Shown piece after piece: positions 22,552 to 31,365 of a stretch of DNA of 64,000 nucleotides (positions within the stretch are counted from its first letter, which is position 1; each line of letters opens with the position of its first letter). Where the stretch lies: NCBI RefSeq assembly GCF_022340605.1, contig NZ_JAJDNQ010000078.1, positions 1-64,000 of the forward strand, in the 5' to 3' direction. Both the position numbers and the translations under genes were made by a program. The DNA is from Thiohalocapsa sp. Lineage in GTDB: Bacteria; Pseudomonadota; Gammaproteobacteria; Chromatiales; Chromatiaceae. The notes beneath the pieces are model-generated. The model was not told the DNA's origin. It saw only the letters and a list, made by a program, of their open reading frames with translations, and did not search any database.

Positions 22552-22615
22552 GTAGCTTGCGGCGGCAGGCAACCTCCCAGCCGCCATCGCGCCACAAAAG
22601 ACAGTGGCGCTCCCA
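22495..22615. repeat. REP-like inverted pair (GTGGGAGCGGC...GGCGCTCCCAC)
   Basis: Direct inspection; same motif at 23092, 25169, 35394, 61811. Confidence 0.75.
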
Positions 22616-23003
22616 CGCCGGCTCGCCCGGAGGAGCCGCATCTCGAAGCGCATCCGCCCGCACAGGAAGGGCCAAGAGCCGCGCGCCGCCGGCCACGTAG
22701 TCCGGGCTCGATGCGAGCGTCACGGAATTCGATGCGTCCAGGCCGGCGAAGACATGCCCCAGATCGACGCGGGCACCGCCGAGCGCGACTACTTGGCTGT
22801 GGCGAATCTCGCACACCACCGCGGCCATGCCCGTCCAACTCGGCGACGCCGGAGTGCCCGCGGCGCCCGAAATCAGGAGGTTGCGAGCGCCGCCGGCAAT
22901 CACTGCTCCGGCGTAGGGACGGGCCGACCGCGAAGAGTCGTGCTGGAAGCGCCGGCTTTCAGCCGGCTCGCCGCGTGCCCGGCGCGACGCCGGGCACGCG
23001 GCG

Positions 23004-23396
23004 TCAGGGCATCGACACGTATGTAAGCCTCTGTCGAGGCGACAGATGTCTTGAGGACACCACGGCCTTGATCATAGGTCCATCCATCGTCGTGGGAGCG
23101 CGGTCCTCGGCGCGACGGGCGCCCAGTCGCGGCGGTGACGCCGCTCCCACAGGGCACGCGCTTGGTAGAAGTTGTGACCAAGACCGACCAGACGACAGGT
23201 CCGGGTCGCCCTCGGTGCAGCCGATCAACCCGGTGCGACACAGCACCTCCTCCGCTCGCACCGGCTTCGCCGTGACCTCGGCATCGTAGTGCTCCAACGC
23301 CTCCTTGATCAGTTCGGAGACCGTCCTGCCCGTCAGCGCGCGCAGGTGGTCGAGCTTGCGCGACTGCTCGTCATCGAGTCCGGTGTTGATGCGCAT
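23004..23396 (-). pseudogene. CopG/RHH-type antitoxin, C-terminus replaced by REP sequence
   Basis: MRINTGLDDEQSRKLDHLRALTGRTVSELIKEALEHYDAEV...GLIGCTEGDPDLS, then REP-derived residues. Confidence 0.65.
23092..23150. repeat. REP-like inverted pair
   Basis: GTGGGAGCGCGGTCCTCGGCGCGA...GTCGCGGCGGTGACGCCGCTCCCAC. Confidence 0.8.
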
Positions 23397-23775
23397 GGGG
23401 ATGACCCCGGCTTCAGGCTGTCTGTCAAACCGTTTGGCGAGCCGCACACGAACGCAACCGGACACCTGAAAACAGAAACAGAAGAGGCCGGCGGTCCGGG
23501 CGCTGCTGCACTGGTGCCGCGGCACTCCGGCTGGCGCCGGAGCTCCGCCTCGGCAACGCGCTTGACGGCTCTGCCGTCAGCGTCGCTCTCGGCGTGTGGC
23601 GGAGCCAGGCAGACGGCGTGCCGGGGCCAGCCTCGGCACGAGATCAAAGCTCAACCCCGGTATCGTATTAGCCACGAACTCCCGGTCGCCGGCGCTGGAC
23701 TTCCCGCCAACGCCTGCCGCTGGGGTCGCGTCGCGCCGATAGCCGAGCGGACAAAAATGTCCGATACTGTCACGC

Positions 23776-23989
23776 ATGAAAGGGACGGAATTCATCCAGC
23801 GGGTGCAACGCTATGCCAAGGCCCATGGGGTCGCCAGCCACGTGGACGAAAAGCGCGGCAAGGGGGAGCCATGTGACGCTTTATCTCGGCGCGCGGCTCA
23901 CCATCGTCCGCAACCCCAAGGATGAGCTGAAGACCGGAACTTTGCATGCAATGCTCAGGCAGCTTAGCTTGAGCCTCAGCGATCTCTGA
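23776..23989 (+). pseudogene. hicA: HicA toxin gene with +1 frameshift in a G5 run
   Basis: MKGTEFIQRVQRYAKAHGVASHVDEKRGKG / SHVTLYLGARLTIVRNPKDELKTGTLHAMLRQLSLSLSDL* joined by a frame change at 23862..23866. Confidence 0.8.
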
Positions 23990-24001
23990 GCGGAGCATCC
24001 G

Positions 24002-24433
24002 ATGCAATTCATCTATCCCGCGACCCTGACGCCCGACCCCACCGGTGGCTTCGTGGTCACTTTTCGCGACTGGCCGGAGGCCATCACCCAGGGCGAGAGC
24101 CCCGACGAGGCGCTTCTGGAGGCAGCCGACTGTCTGGAAGAGGCCGTCGCCGCGCGCATCGACGATCGAGACGAGATTCCGGCGGCCTCGGCCCCTCTGC
24201 CCGACGAGCATCCGGTGGCGGTCCCAATCCAAACCGCGCTCAAGGCAGCGCTGTTCTTGGCCATGCGCGAGACCGGCGTCGGCCCGACCGAGCTTGCGCG
24301 GCGCTTGGGCATCCACGAGAAGGCGGCGCGACGCCTGGTCGATCCCCGTCACGCAAGCAAGGCAGCGACGCTGGAGCAGGCATTGCTCACCGTCGGGCGA
24401 CGTCTGGCGATCGCGATCGAAAAGGCAGCGTGA
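24002..24433 (+). CDS. hicB: HicB-family antitoxin with HTH domain
   Basis: MQFIYPATLTPDPTGGFVVTFRDWPEAITQGESPDEALLEAADCLEEAV...; directly downstream of hicA. Confidence 0.88.
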   Translation: MQFIYPATLTPDPTGGFVVTFRDWPEAITQGESPDEALLEAADCLEEAVAARIDDRDEIPAASAPLPDEHPVAVPIQTALKAALFLAMRETGVGPTELARRLGIHEKAARRLVDPRHASKAATLEQALLTVGRRLAIAIEKAA

Positions 24434-24536
24434 CCGCCACCCGCGGCCAACCCCGCCAGGGAGATGCCGGCATGGACGATGCCGGTTTGGCCTTCACGAG
24501 CACTTTGGGCAGGGGGTTTCCTGCCGTGGGAGCGGA

Positions 24537-24643
24537 GAGAAAAGAGGGACAGACCACGTTTTTCTGCTAGATAGGGTCGCGAGGATGGTTCTGCTCATGG
24601 TTGGTCGGAGAAAAGAGGGACAGACCACGTTTTTCTGCTAGAT
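24537..24643. repeat. Two direct copies of a 36-bp sequence GAGAAAAGAGGGACAGACCACGTTTTTCTGCTAGAT/G, 71 bp apart
   Basis: 24537..24572 and 24608..24643 near-identical. Confidence 0.85.
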
Positions 24644-24653
24644 TCCGGCAGCC

Positions 24654-24800
24654 TCAACGATCTTCTCCCTGCCCAGCCCGATGCCCAGACGCACCGGTAT
24701 CGTCGCCGCGGGCTTTCCGATGCACGTGATTCTGCGCGGGATCGACCGGGCCGCCGTGTTCTTCGCGCAGGGTTTCTCCGGGATGGGGGGGACTGTGCAT
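24654..24800 (-). pseudogene. higA: HigA antitoxin N-terminal stub
   Basis: MHSPPHPGETLREE at 24800..24759, immediately downstream of higB; following residues are antisense to the RAYT fragment. Confidence 0.6.
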
Positions 24801-24848
24801 TTCGTGTTTCGAGGTGGGCTTAATGGTAGTCCTGATAGTCCACGATGA
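24681..24848 (+). pseudogene. REP-associated tyrosine transposase (RAYT) N-terminal fragment
   Basis: MPRRTGIVAAGFPMHVILRGIDRAAVFFAQ, then unrelated sequence after ~24770. Confidence 0.65.
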
Positions 24849-25104
24849 TGGCATCTTCGCCGTCGAAGGCAAACGTCAGGCGCCAATTGCCGCTGACCGA
24901 TACCGCCCAATGCCCGGCCAGATCGGCTGACAATGGGTGCAGCTTCCAACCGGGCAGGTTCATATCCTGCGGGGTTTTGGCGACGTCGAGGCGGGAAAGC
25001 TGGCGCGAAAGCCAACTTGCGTGTGGAGCCTGGATGCCGGCTTTCGGTCCGGTCTCGAAGAAGCGCTGCAGCCCTTTGTGCCGGAAGTGCTTGATCACGC
25101 GCAT
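24820..25104 (-). CDS. higB: HigB-type RelE-superfamily toxin
   Basis: MRVIKHFRHKGLQRFFETGPKAGIQ...LPGWKLHPLSADLAGHWAVSVSGNWRLTFAFDGEDAIIVDYQDYH*. Confidence 0.88.
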   Translation of the reverse strand: MRVIKHFRHKGLQRFFETGPKAGIQAPHASWLSRQLSRLDVAKTPQDMNLPGWKLHPLSADLAGHWAVSVSGNWRLTFAFDGEDAIIVDYQDYH

Positions 25105-25168
25105 AACTGGATATCAGTGCTATACGGCCGGCAAGCTTCGCAGCAGTGTAGGCGCGGCGGAACCTGCC

Positions 25169-25227
25169 GTGGGAACGGCGTCCTCGCCGCGACTCACGGC
25201 CGATCGCGCCGAGGACGGCGCTCCCAC
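25169..25227. repeat. REP-like inverted pair
   Basis: GTGGGAACGGCGTCCTCGCCGCGA...TCGCGCCGAGGACGGCGCTCCCAC. Confidence 0.85.
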
Positions 25228-25241
25228 GGTGGGGGACGGAC

Positions 25242-26294
25242 TTATGATCGAGGTTGCTCAGCGCGGCGTTCCCCCCCGCCCGCCCCCAACAACCGCTCCC
25301 GGTTGGCCAAGTCCTTGTTGCGCTGCTGCACCCGCCGCTCGTAGCTCGCTTGGTTCTTGGTGCAGACCAGGGTGTAGGGGCGGCCGGCCTTGTCGGTGTG
25401 GGTGTCGAGGTCGCAGCGGTGGGTGCGGATGCTGTCTTCCACATGCCGGCGCTTGGCCTCGGCGATGAAGGCCGCGGCGGCATCGACGCCCTTGAGCGCG
25501 GCGAAGCCCAGCTCCGCCTCGGTGTAGCTGTGCTCCAGCGGGCAGAGCAGCTTGTGCGGCAGGCCCGCCCCCGGCTCGGTGTCTCCCCAGCGGCGCAGCA
25601 GCTCGGCGAGCTGCCGGCGCTCACGGTCATGATCCGGCGCCTCGGGCAGCGGCCCGCCGTCGGGGCGCAGCAGGTTGTAGACCAACGCCCAGCGGTAGCC
25701 GCCTTTCACCGGCAGCACCTCGTGGCGGCAGTCGGCGTAGAAGGCAGCGTAGGCGACCTCGGACGGGTCGTCGCATTGCAGGCCGAGGCGGACCTCGTCG
25801 CCCTTGTGGCGGATCACCAGCTCGCCGCCGCTGAACTCGGACGGCAGAGCCAGCACTAGCGTAGCGAACATGCCGGGTGCCTTCTCGGTGTCGCGGTGGC
25901 TGACGAAAAAGCTGCCGGTGTCGTAAATCAGCAGCTTGTAAGGCTCTGCCTGCACCTGGCCCTGAACGCCGAGCCCCTCGGTGACCGCGCGCAGGATTCG
26001 CTCCAGGTCCTCCGACCAGCGCCGGCCGGTGATGCGAATGCTACCGGCATCGATCTGCCAGGTGCGGCGGACTTCCGTGTCGAGGATGGTTTCGGGGCCG
26101 CGGCCGTAAGGCGCTTGCTCGGCGACGGCGATCAGCTGCTCGGCCTGCGCCGGCAACAGCGGCAGCGCGAGGGTGCCGACGCCGTCGACGCTGAGGCCCG
26201 GCAGATGGATGTCGACGGTGCCGGACGCGCAGAAGCTTCCCGGGCGGTTCACGCGCGACAGGACTTCGGCGACGGCTTGCTGGAACTCGGGCAT
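25242..26294 (-). CDS. 2OG-Fe(II) oxygenase-like protein, possibly internally deleted
   Basis: YDTGSFFVSHRDTEKAPGMFATLVLALPSEFSGGELVIRHKG (HxD); C-terminal tail PYTLVCTKNQASYERRVQQRNKDLANRERLL. Confidence 0.65.
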   Translation of the reverse strand: MPEFQQAVAEVLSRVNRPGSFCASGTVDIHLPGLSVDGVGTLALPLLPAQAEQLIAVAEQAPYGRGPETILDTEVRRTWQIDAGSIRITGRRWSEDLERILRAVTEGLGVQGQVQAEPYKLLIYDTGSFFVSHRDTEKAPGMFATLVLALPSEFSGGELVIRHKGDEVRLGLQCDDPSEVAYAAFYADCRHEVLPVKGGYRWALVYNLLRPDGGPLPEAPDHDRERRQLAELLRRWGDTEPGAGLPHKLLCPLEHSYTEAELGFAALKGVDAAAAFIAEAKRRHVEDSIRTHRCDLDTHTDKAGRPYTLVCTKNQASYERRVQQRNKDLANRERLLGAGGGERRAEQPRS

Positions 26295-26432
26295 GGAGGG
26301 ACTCCGCTCGGGCATCGTTCGACGACGAAATACACGAACCAAGCGAAAAGGTCCAAAGCGCGGTGTCGGGCTTCGTTCCTCAGCCCGACCTGCGGAGCGC
26401 TGACGCCAGCCCCGCGTTGCCCCCGCCCCGCC

Positions 26433-26582
26433 CTATTCGGTCTCCTCCCGCACCGGCGGCGCCATGAGCTCCGGACCGGCCGAATCGGTGACGTGCTCGG
26501 CAATGACCTTGTCGATGGCTCGGGTGCCAGGCCCGATGCGGGAGACGGTGAGATCGGTGTCTGCGAGTTTCGCGTATTCCAT
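26433..26582 (-). pseudogene. Aldo/keto reductase with large in-frame internal deletion (49 aa)
   Basis: MEYAKLADTDLTVSRIGPGTRAIDKVIAEHVTDSAGPELMAPPVREETE*: AKR N-terminus joined to an AKR-like C-terminus. Confidence 0.65.
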
Positions 26583-26602
26583 CCTGTCCTCGTTCTCTTG
26601 CC

Positions 26603-28012
26603 CTAAGGCAGCAGCACTGCCCCGGCCAGGCCCCTGAGCAGCCCATCCACGCCGAACCCAAGCCCGACGGTTAACGCACCCGCGAGCAGCATCGCCGTCT
26701 GCGCCCAGGGCCCCAGCACGGCGACCCGGGGCGGTGGCGGCTCGAAGTACATCGGGCCGATGACGCGGGCGTAGTAGAACAGCGAGATCACCGAGTTCAG
26801 CACCACGGCCACCGCGAGCCAGCTCAGGCCGCCGTCCACCGCCGCCAGCATCAGCAAGAGCTTGCCCGCGAAGCCCACGAGCGGCGGAATCCCGAGCAGC
26901 GACAGGAGCGCGATGGTCAGCACCAGCATGCTCCAGGGCCGCGCGCGGGCGAGTCCGCGATAGTCCTGAAGATCAGCGCGCCCCCGCAGCCGCGCCACCA
27001 CGGCGAAGGCGGCCAGGTTGGCCGCCGCATAGCCGGCGAGGAAGACGATCAGCGCCGGCAGCGCCTGCCCGCTGCGGCCGATCATGGCCACGGCCACCAG
27101 CAGATACCCGGATTGGGACACCGACGACCAGCCGAGCAGCCGGCGCACGTCCGTCTGCCGCAGCGCTGCCAGGTTGCCCAGGGTCATGCTCAGGACGGCC
27201 AGCGTGGCAATGAGCCCGGACCAGCCTGCGAGCTCGCCGCCGAGCACCTGGCCGAGGCGGGCCAGCGCGACGGCCGCGCCCACCTTCGGCACCACGGTGA
27301 GATAGCCGGCCGCCGGCACCGGTGCGCCTTGGGCGGCGTCCGGCATCCAGGTGTGCGCCGGCACGGCGCCGAGCTTGAAGCAGAGCCCGATCACCACGAA
27401 GGTCGCCGCGACCAGCCAGGCCGTGTCCGGCTGCCCGCTCCCGACCGCCTCTTTGATGACGGCGTACTCCGTCGAGCCGGCCAGCCCGAACAGCCAGACG
27501 ACGCCGATCAGCAGCAGCGCATTCGCCAGCGCGCCCACCAGGAAGAACTTCATCCCGGCCTCGACGGACAGGTCATCGCCGCGGTGATAGGCGGCCAGGG
27601 TATAGCCGGTGGTCGAGCTGAGCAGGACGCCGATGACCAGCTCCATGGTGTCGGCGGCGCCCGCCATCATCAGCGCACCGACGGTCGCGAACAGCAGCAC
27701 CGCATAGTATTCGCCGTGCCTGGGGTCGCGGCGCAGCCATTCCGGCGACATCAAGAGCACCAGCAGCGTCCCGCCCAGAATGATGAGCTTGGCCCAGACG
27801 GTGACGCGATCGATCGCCCAGGTGCCGCTGAAGCCGAGCGCCGCGGGCCAGCCCAGTTGCAAGCCCGCGGCCGCCGCCGCCACGACGAGCCCGAGCGCCG
27901 CGAGCAGCGCGCAGAACCCCTGCTGCCGCCGCGGCAGCAGGCTCGCGGACAGGATCACCACGATGGCGGCCAGCAGCACGGCGAGCTCCGGGACGAGCCG
28001 TGCCAGCGGCAT
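26603..28012 (-). CDS. Complex-I-like subunit N
   Basis: 469-aa antiporter-like subunit; LSVEAGMKFFLVGALANALLLIGV, AHTWMPDAAQGAPVPAAGYLTVVPK. Confidence 0.88.
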   Translation of the reverse strand: MPLARLVPELAVLLAAIVVILSASLLPRRQQGFCALLAALGLVVAAAAAGLQLGWPAALGFSGTWAIDRVTVWAKLIILGGTLLVLLMSPEWLRRDPRHGEYYAVLLFATVGALMMAGAADTMELVIGVLLSSTTGYTLAAYHRGDDLSVEAGMKFFLVGALANALLLIGVVWLFGLAGSTEYAVIKEAVGSGQPDTAWLVAATFVVIGLCFKLGAVPAHTWMPDAAQGAPVPAAGYLTVVPKVGAAVALARLGQVLGGELAGWSGLIATLAVLSMTLGNLAALRQTDVRRLLGWSSVSQSGYLLVAVAMIGRSGQALPALIVFLAGYAAANLAAFAVVARLRGRADLQDYRGLARARPWSMLVLTIALLSLLGIPPLVGFAGKLLLMLAAVDGGLSWLAVAVVLNSVISLFYYARVIGPMYFEPPPPRVAVLGPWAQTAMLLAGALTVGLGFGVDGLLRGLAGAVLLP

Positions 28013-28013
28013 C

Positions 28014-29513
28014 TCAGCCCGCCACCAATCGCGTGGCCGTCGCGCCGATCACCGTGAGTGCCCAGCCCGGATAGACACCCAGTACGACGACGAGCAACAG
28101 CAGGCCGCAGAGCACCAGGGTCTCGGACCAACCGAGATCGGCAAAGCCCGACCAACGCGCCGGCAGCTCGCCGAAGAAGAGCAGTTGCAGCATTTGCAGG
28201 AACAGCGCCGCCGTGATCAGGATGCCGAGCAGGGCAATGGCCGCGAGCCAGGGGTAGACAGCGAAGGCCCCGGCGAAGACCTGGAATTCCGCGACGAAGC
28301 CCGCGAGCCCCGGCAGGCCCAGGCTCGCGAAGGCGGCGAGCACCGTGAGGCCGGTCAGCCGCGGCGCGCGCCGCGCCAGTCCGCCATAGGCGCGCAGCTC
28401 GTACTCGCCGCCGCGCTGCCAGAAGGCGCCCGCGATCAGAAACAGCGCGCCCGTGATCAGGGCGTGGGCCACCATCTCGAACGTTGCGCCCGTCAACGCC
28501 ACCGCCCGCGCGCTCGCCTGCCCGCTCAGCCCGGCGGCCGCCGCGATGCCGAGCACGACGTACCCCATGTGATTGACCGAGGTGTAGGCGATGCGCCGCT
28601 TCAGGTTGGTCTGCCCCCAGGCCACCAGGGCGCCGTAGACGATGGACACGACCGCGACGATCGCAAGCGGCAAGGCGTAGTGCGCAAAGGTCTCGCGCAG
28701 CATGGAAAACGGCAGACGCACCAGCCCGTAGGTGCCCATCTTCAGCAGCACGCCGGCCAGGATCGCCGAGGCCGGCCCGGGTGCGTCCACGTGCGCCGGC
28801 GGCAGCCAGGTGTGAAAGGGCACGATGGGCGTCTTGATCCCGAGCCCCAGGATCAGACCGAGCAGCACGAGCCCCGCGTAGGTCCCGCCCCCGGAGAGCG
28901 GCTGCGCGGCGATGAGGGTGCGCATGTCGAAGGTCAGCGGGTCCGTCGCCAGCACCAGGCCGATGATGCCGAGCAGCATCGCCAGCGACCCGCCAAGCGT
29001 ATAGATGAAGAACTTGAGCGCCGCCCGCCTGGCGTCCTCGCCGTGGCCAAAGCGGCCGATCAAGAAGTACATCCCCACCAGGCTGAGGTCGAAGAAGACA
29101 TAGAACAGCAGCAGGTCCAGCGCCAGGAAGACGCCGAGCGAGATGCCGTCGAGGAAAAGCAGCCAAGCGTAGTAGTGCCGCAGCCGGCCTTCGTCGGACG
29201 CGGAGTTGGGCGGCGGATAGGCGACCGCGGCGACGAAGACCAGGGCGCTGACGCTCGCCACCGCGAGCGCGATGCCGTCGACCCCGAGCCGCCAGGCGAC
29301 ACCCAGGGTCGAAATCCAGCGCAGCTCCTCCACCAGTTGGAACAGCGGCGCATCCGCCGCGGCGTCGAAGCGCACCCAGGCCACGACGAGCAGGACGAGC
29401 GGGATGGATGCGATGAGCACGGCGGCGATGCGCAGCCCCCGCGGGCTCGCATCGCGCCAGGCGGCGAGCAGCACGGCGCCGATCAATGGCACCCATATCG
29501 TGGCGCTCAGCAT
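28014..29513 (-). CDS. Complex-I-like subunit M
   Basis: PFHTWLPPAHVDAPGPASAILAGVLLKMGTYGLVR. Confidence 0.92.
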   Translation of the reverse strand: MLSATIWVPLIGAVLLAAWRDASPRGLRIAAVLIASIPLVLLVVAWVRFDAAADAPLFQLVEELRWISTLGVAWRLGVDGIALAVASVSALVFVAAVAYPPPNSASDEGRLRHYYAWLLFLDGISLGVFLALDLLLFYVFFDLSLVGMYFLIGRFGHGEDARRAALKFFIYTLGGSLAMLLGIIGLVLATDPLTFDMRTLIAAQPLSGGGTYAGLVLLGLILGLGIKTPIVPFHTWLPPAHVDAPGPASAILAGVLLKMGTYGLVRLPFSMLRETFAHYALPLAIVAVVSIVYGALVAWGQTNLKRRIAYTSVNHMGYVVLGIAAAAGLSGQASARAVALTGATFEMVAHALITGALFLIAGAFWQRGGEYELRAYGGLARRAPRLTGLTVLAAFASLGLPGLAGFVAEFQVFAGAFAVYPWLAAIALLGILITAALFLQMLQLLFFGELPARWSGFADLGWSETLVLCGLLLLVVVLGVYPGWALTVIGATATRLVAG

Positions 29514-29514
29514 C

Positions 29515-31365
29515 TCAGGCTCCGAGCAGGACGAAGGCCGCCATCCCGACCGCGCCGGCCGCGATCCAGAACAGGTAATGATGGGCGAGCCCCGTCTCCA
29601 GGTGTCGCAGGTCGCGGCCGGCACCATCCGTGAGCCAGGCAGCGCCCTCCGCGGCTCCGTCCATGACGCGCTCGATCCCCCGCGCCGTGACACCCACGGA
29701 CCAGCGGCCGAGCCGGGCAATGCCCGTGGGAATCGCATCCAGCACGGCGTCGTCGAACCGCGCCGCCGCCGTCGCCAGCCGCGCCAGCGGGCGCGAGACG
29801 GCAGTATCCACCAGGGTCGGCAGCCCGAGCCAATCCGCCAGCGCGCCATCGGCGTCGCGCTCGCCCAGGCGCGGCCGGCTCGCCACCAGCCAGCGCGCGG
29901 CGTAGAGGCCGACCCCCAGCGCCAGCAGTGTCGCCCGCGTCATCCACAAGGTCTCGCTGGGCAGCGCGGAAGCGAGGCCGGAACCGGCACTGGCATCCGG
30001 GCCGGCCGCCAGCCAATCCCTCACCGGCGGCGCCAACAGCAGCGACAGCGCAAGCGTCTCCACCGCCAGCAAGGTGACGGCGGCCATGGCGCCGCGGCCC
30101 GGCCGCGCGTGGAGCTCGCCGCCCTCCCCGCCCGAAGGTCCGAACACCTGCCACTGCCAGCGCGCCGCGTAGCAGCCCGACAGCGCCCCGACGAGCAGCA
30201 CGCCCGCAGCGAGCCAGGGGCTCCACTGCTCCGCTGCCGCCCCGATCAGCTCCTTGCTCCAGGCACCCGCGAGCGGCGGGACGCCCGCGAGCGCCAGGGT
30301 GCCGATGAGCGACAGCAGCGCCAGCCGCGGCAGGCGCCGGCCGAGCCCCAAATCGGCGAGCAGCGCGCTGCCCCCTGCCGACGCGGCGAGACCCGCGCTC
30401 AGGAACAACAGCGCCTTGAAGGAAGCGTGCACCACCAGGTGCAGCAGGGCGACCAGTGGGTAGCCAGCACCCACGGCCACCCACATGAGCCCGTAGTGGG
30501 CGGAGGTCGAGGCCGCGAGCAGCCGCTTGACGTGGGGCTGGAAGACCGCCACCAGACCACCGCCCACGGCCGTCGCGAGCCCGATGCCGATGACGGTCGG
30601 GGCGACCCAGCCAACACCGGCCAGCACCGGCTGCAGCCGCACCAGCAGGTAGGCCCCCGCGGCCACCATGGTCGCGGCATGCAGCAGCGCCGAGACCGAG
30701 CTCGGCCCGGCCATGGCGCGAAACAGCCAGAACGAGAACGGGAGCTGCGCCGACTTGGCGGCAGCAGCCAGCAGCAGCCCGGCCGCCACCAGGTGGAGCG
30801 GCCACCCGTGCAGCGTGCCGATCGCCTCGAACGCGAAGGAGCCGGTGGCCGCGAAGGTGGTCATCGCGGCCAGGAACAGGCCCAGGTCGCCGAAGCGCGT
30901 CACCAACAGCGCGAGTGTCGCGCTGCGCGGGTTCTCGAGCGCACGCCAGTCGTGCGCGATCAGCGCCCAGGAGCAGGCCCCCACCAGCTCCCAGCCGATG
31001 AGCAGGGTCAGCAGATCATCGGCCACCACCAGAAGCTGCATGGCGCCGGCGAAGAAGAGCAGCAGCGCGACCAGCCGCGTCAGCCCCGCGCGGGCCTCGT
31101 GCATGGCCGCGAAGAGCACCACGGGGAGCGCAACCGCCGGGACGAGGCAGACGAGCACGTCGCTCGCGGGCGCGAGCCGGGCATGGAGGGTGATTGCCGG
31201 CCCAAAGCCCCACTGCCCGCTCCAGTCACCGAGCACCGCCGCCGCGCTCTCGCCGAGCGCGGCGAGCATGGCTGCCGTGCCCCAGGCCGCGAGCGCGATA
31301 CGCCCGCGCAGGCCCAGCGCCAGTACGGCCGCGAGCATGGCGGTGAGCGGGAGCAGCCAGAGCAT
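29515..31365 (-). CDS. Complex-I-like subunit L
   Basis: LLIGWELVGACSWALIAHDW..., GPSSVSALLHAATMVAAGAYLLVRL. Confidence 0.92.
   Translation of the reverse strand: MLWLLPLTAMLAAVLALGLRGRIALAAWGTAAMLAALGESAAAVLGDWSGQWGFGPAITLHARLAPASDVLVCLVPAVALPVVLFAAMHEARAGLTRLVALLLFFAGAMQLLVVADDLLTLLIGWELVGACSWALIAHDWRALENPRSATLALLVTRFGDLGLFLAAMTTFAATGSFAFEAIGTLHGWPLHLVAAGLLLAAAAKSAQLPFSFWLFRAMAGPSSVSALLHAATMVAAGAYLLVRLQPVLAGVGWVAPTVIGIGLATAVGGGLVAVFQPHVKRLLAASTSAHYGLMWVAVGAGYPLVALLHLVVHASFKALLFLSAGLAASAGGSALLADLGLGRRLPRLALLSLIGTLALAGVPPLAGAWSKELIGAAAEQWSPWLAAGVLLVGALSGCYAARWQWQVFGPSGGEGGELHARPGRGAMAAVTLLAVETLALSLLLAPPVRDWLAAGPDASAGSGLASALPSETLWMTRATLLALGVGLYAARWLVASRPRLGERDADGALADWLGLPTLVDTAVSRPLARLATAAARFDDAVLDAIPTGIARLGRWSVGVTARGIERVMDGAAEGAAWLTDGAGRDLRHLETGLAHHYLFWIAAGAVGMAAFVLLGA

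Noticed and set aside
20572-22653. 693-aa minus-strand ORF over the subtilisin-like protease
   Set aside because: Antisense shadow; the plus strand has the full Asp/His/Ser triad.
22469-22903. 144-aa minus-strand ORF (MIAGGARNLLISGAAGTPASPSWTGMAAVVCEIRHSQVVALGGARVDLGHVFAGLDASN...)
   Set aside because: N-terminal part looks protein-like, but the C-terminal half is REP-derived and antisense to the protease end; could be a remnant but I cannot assign a family.
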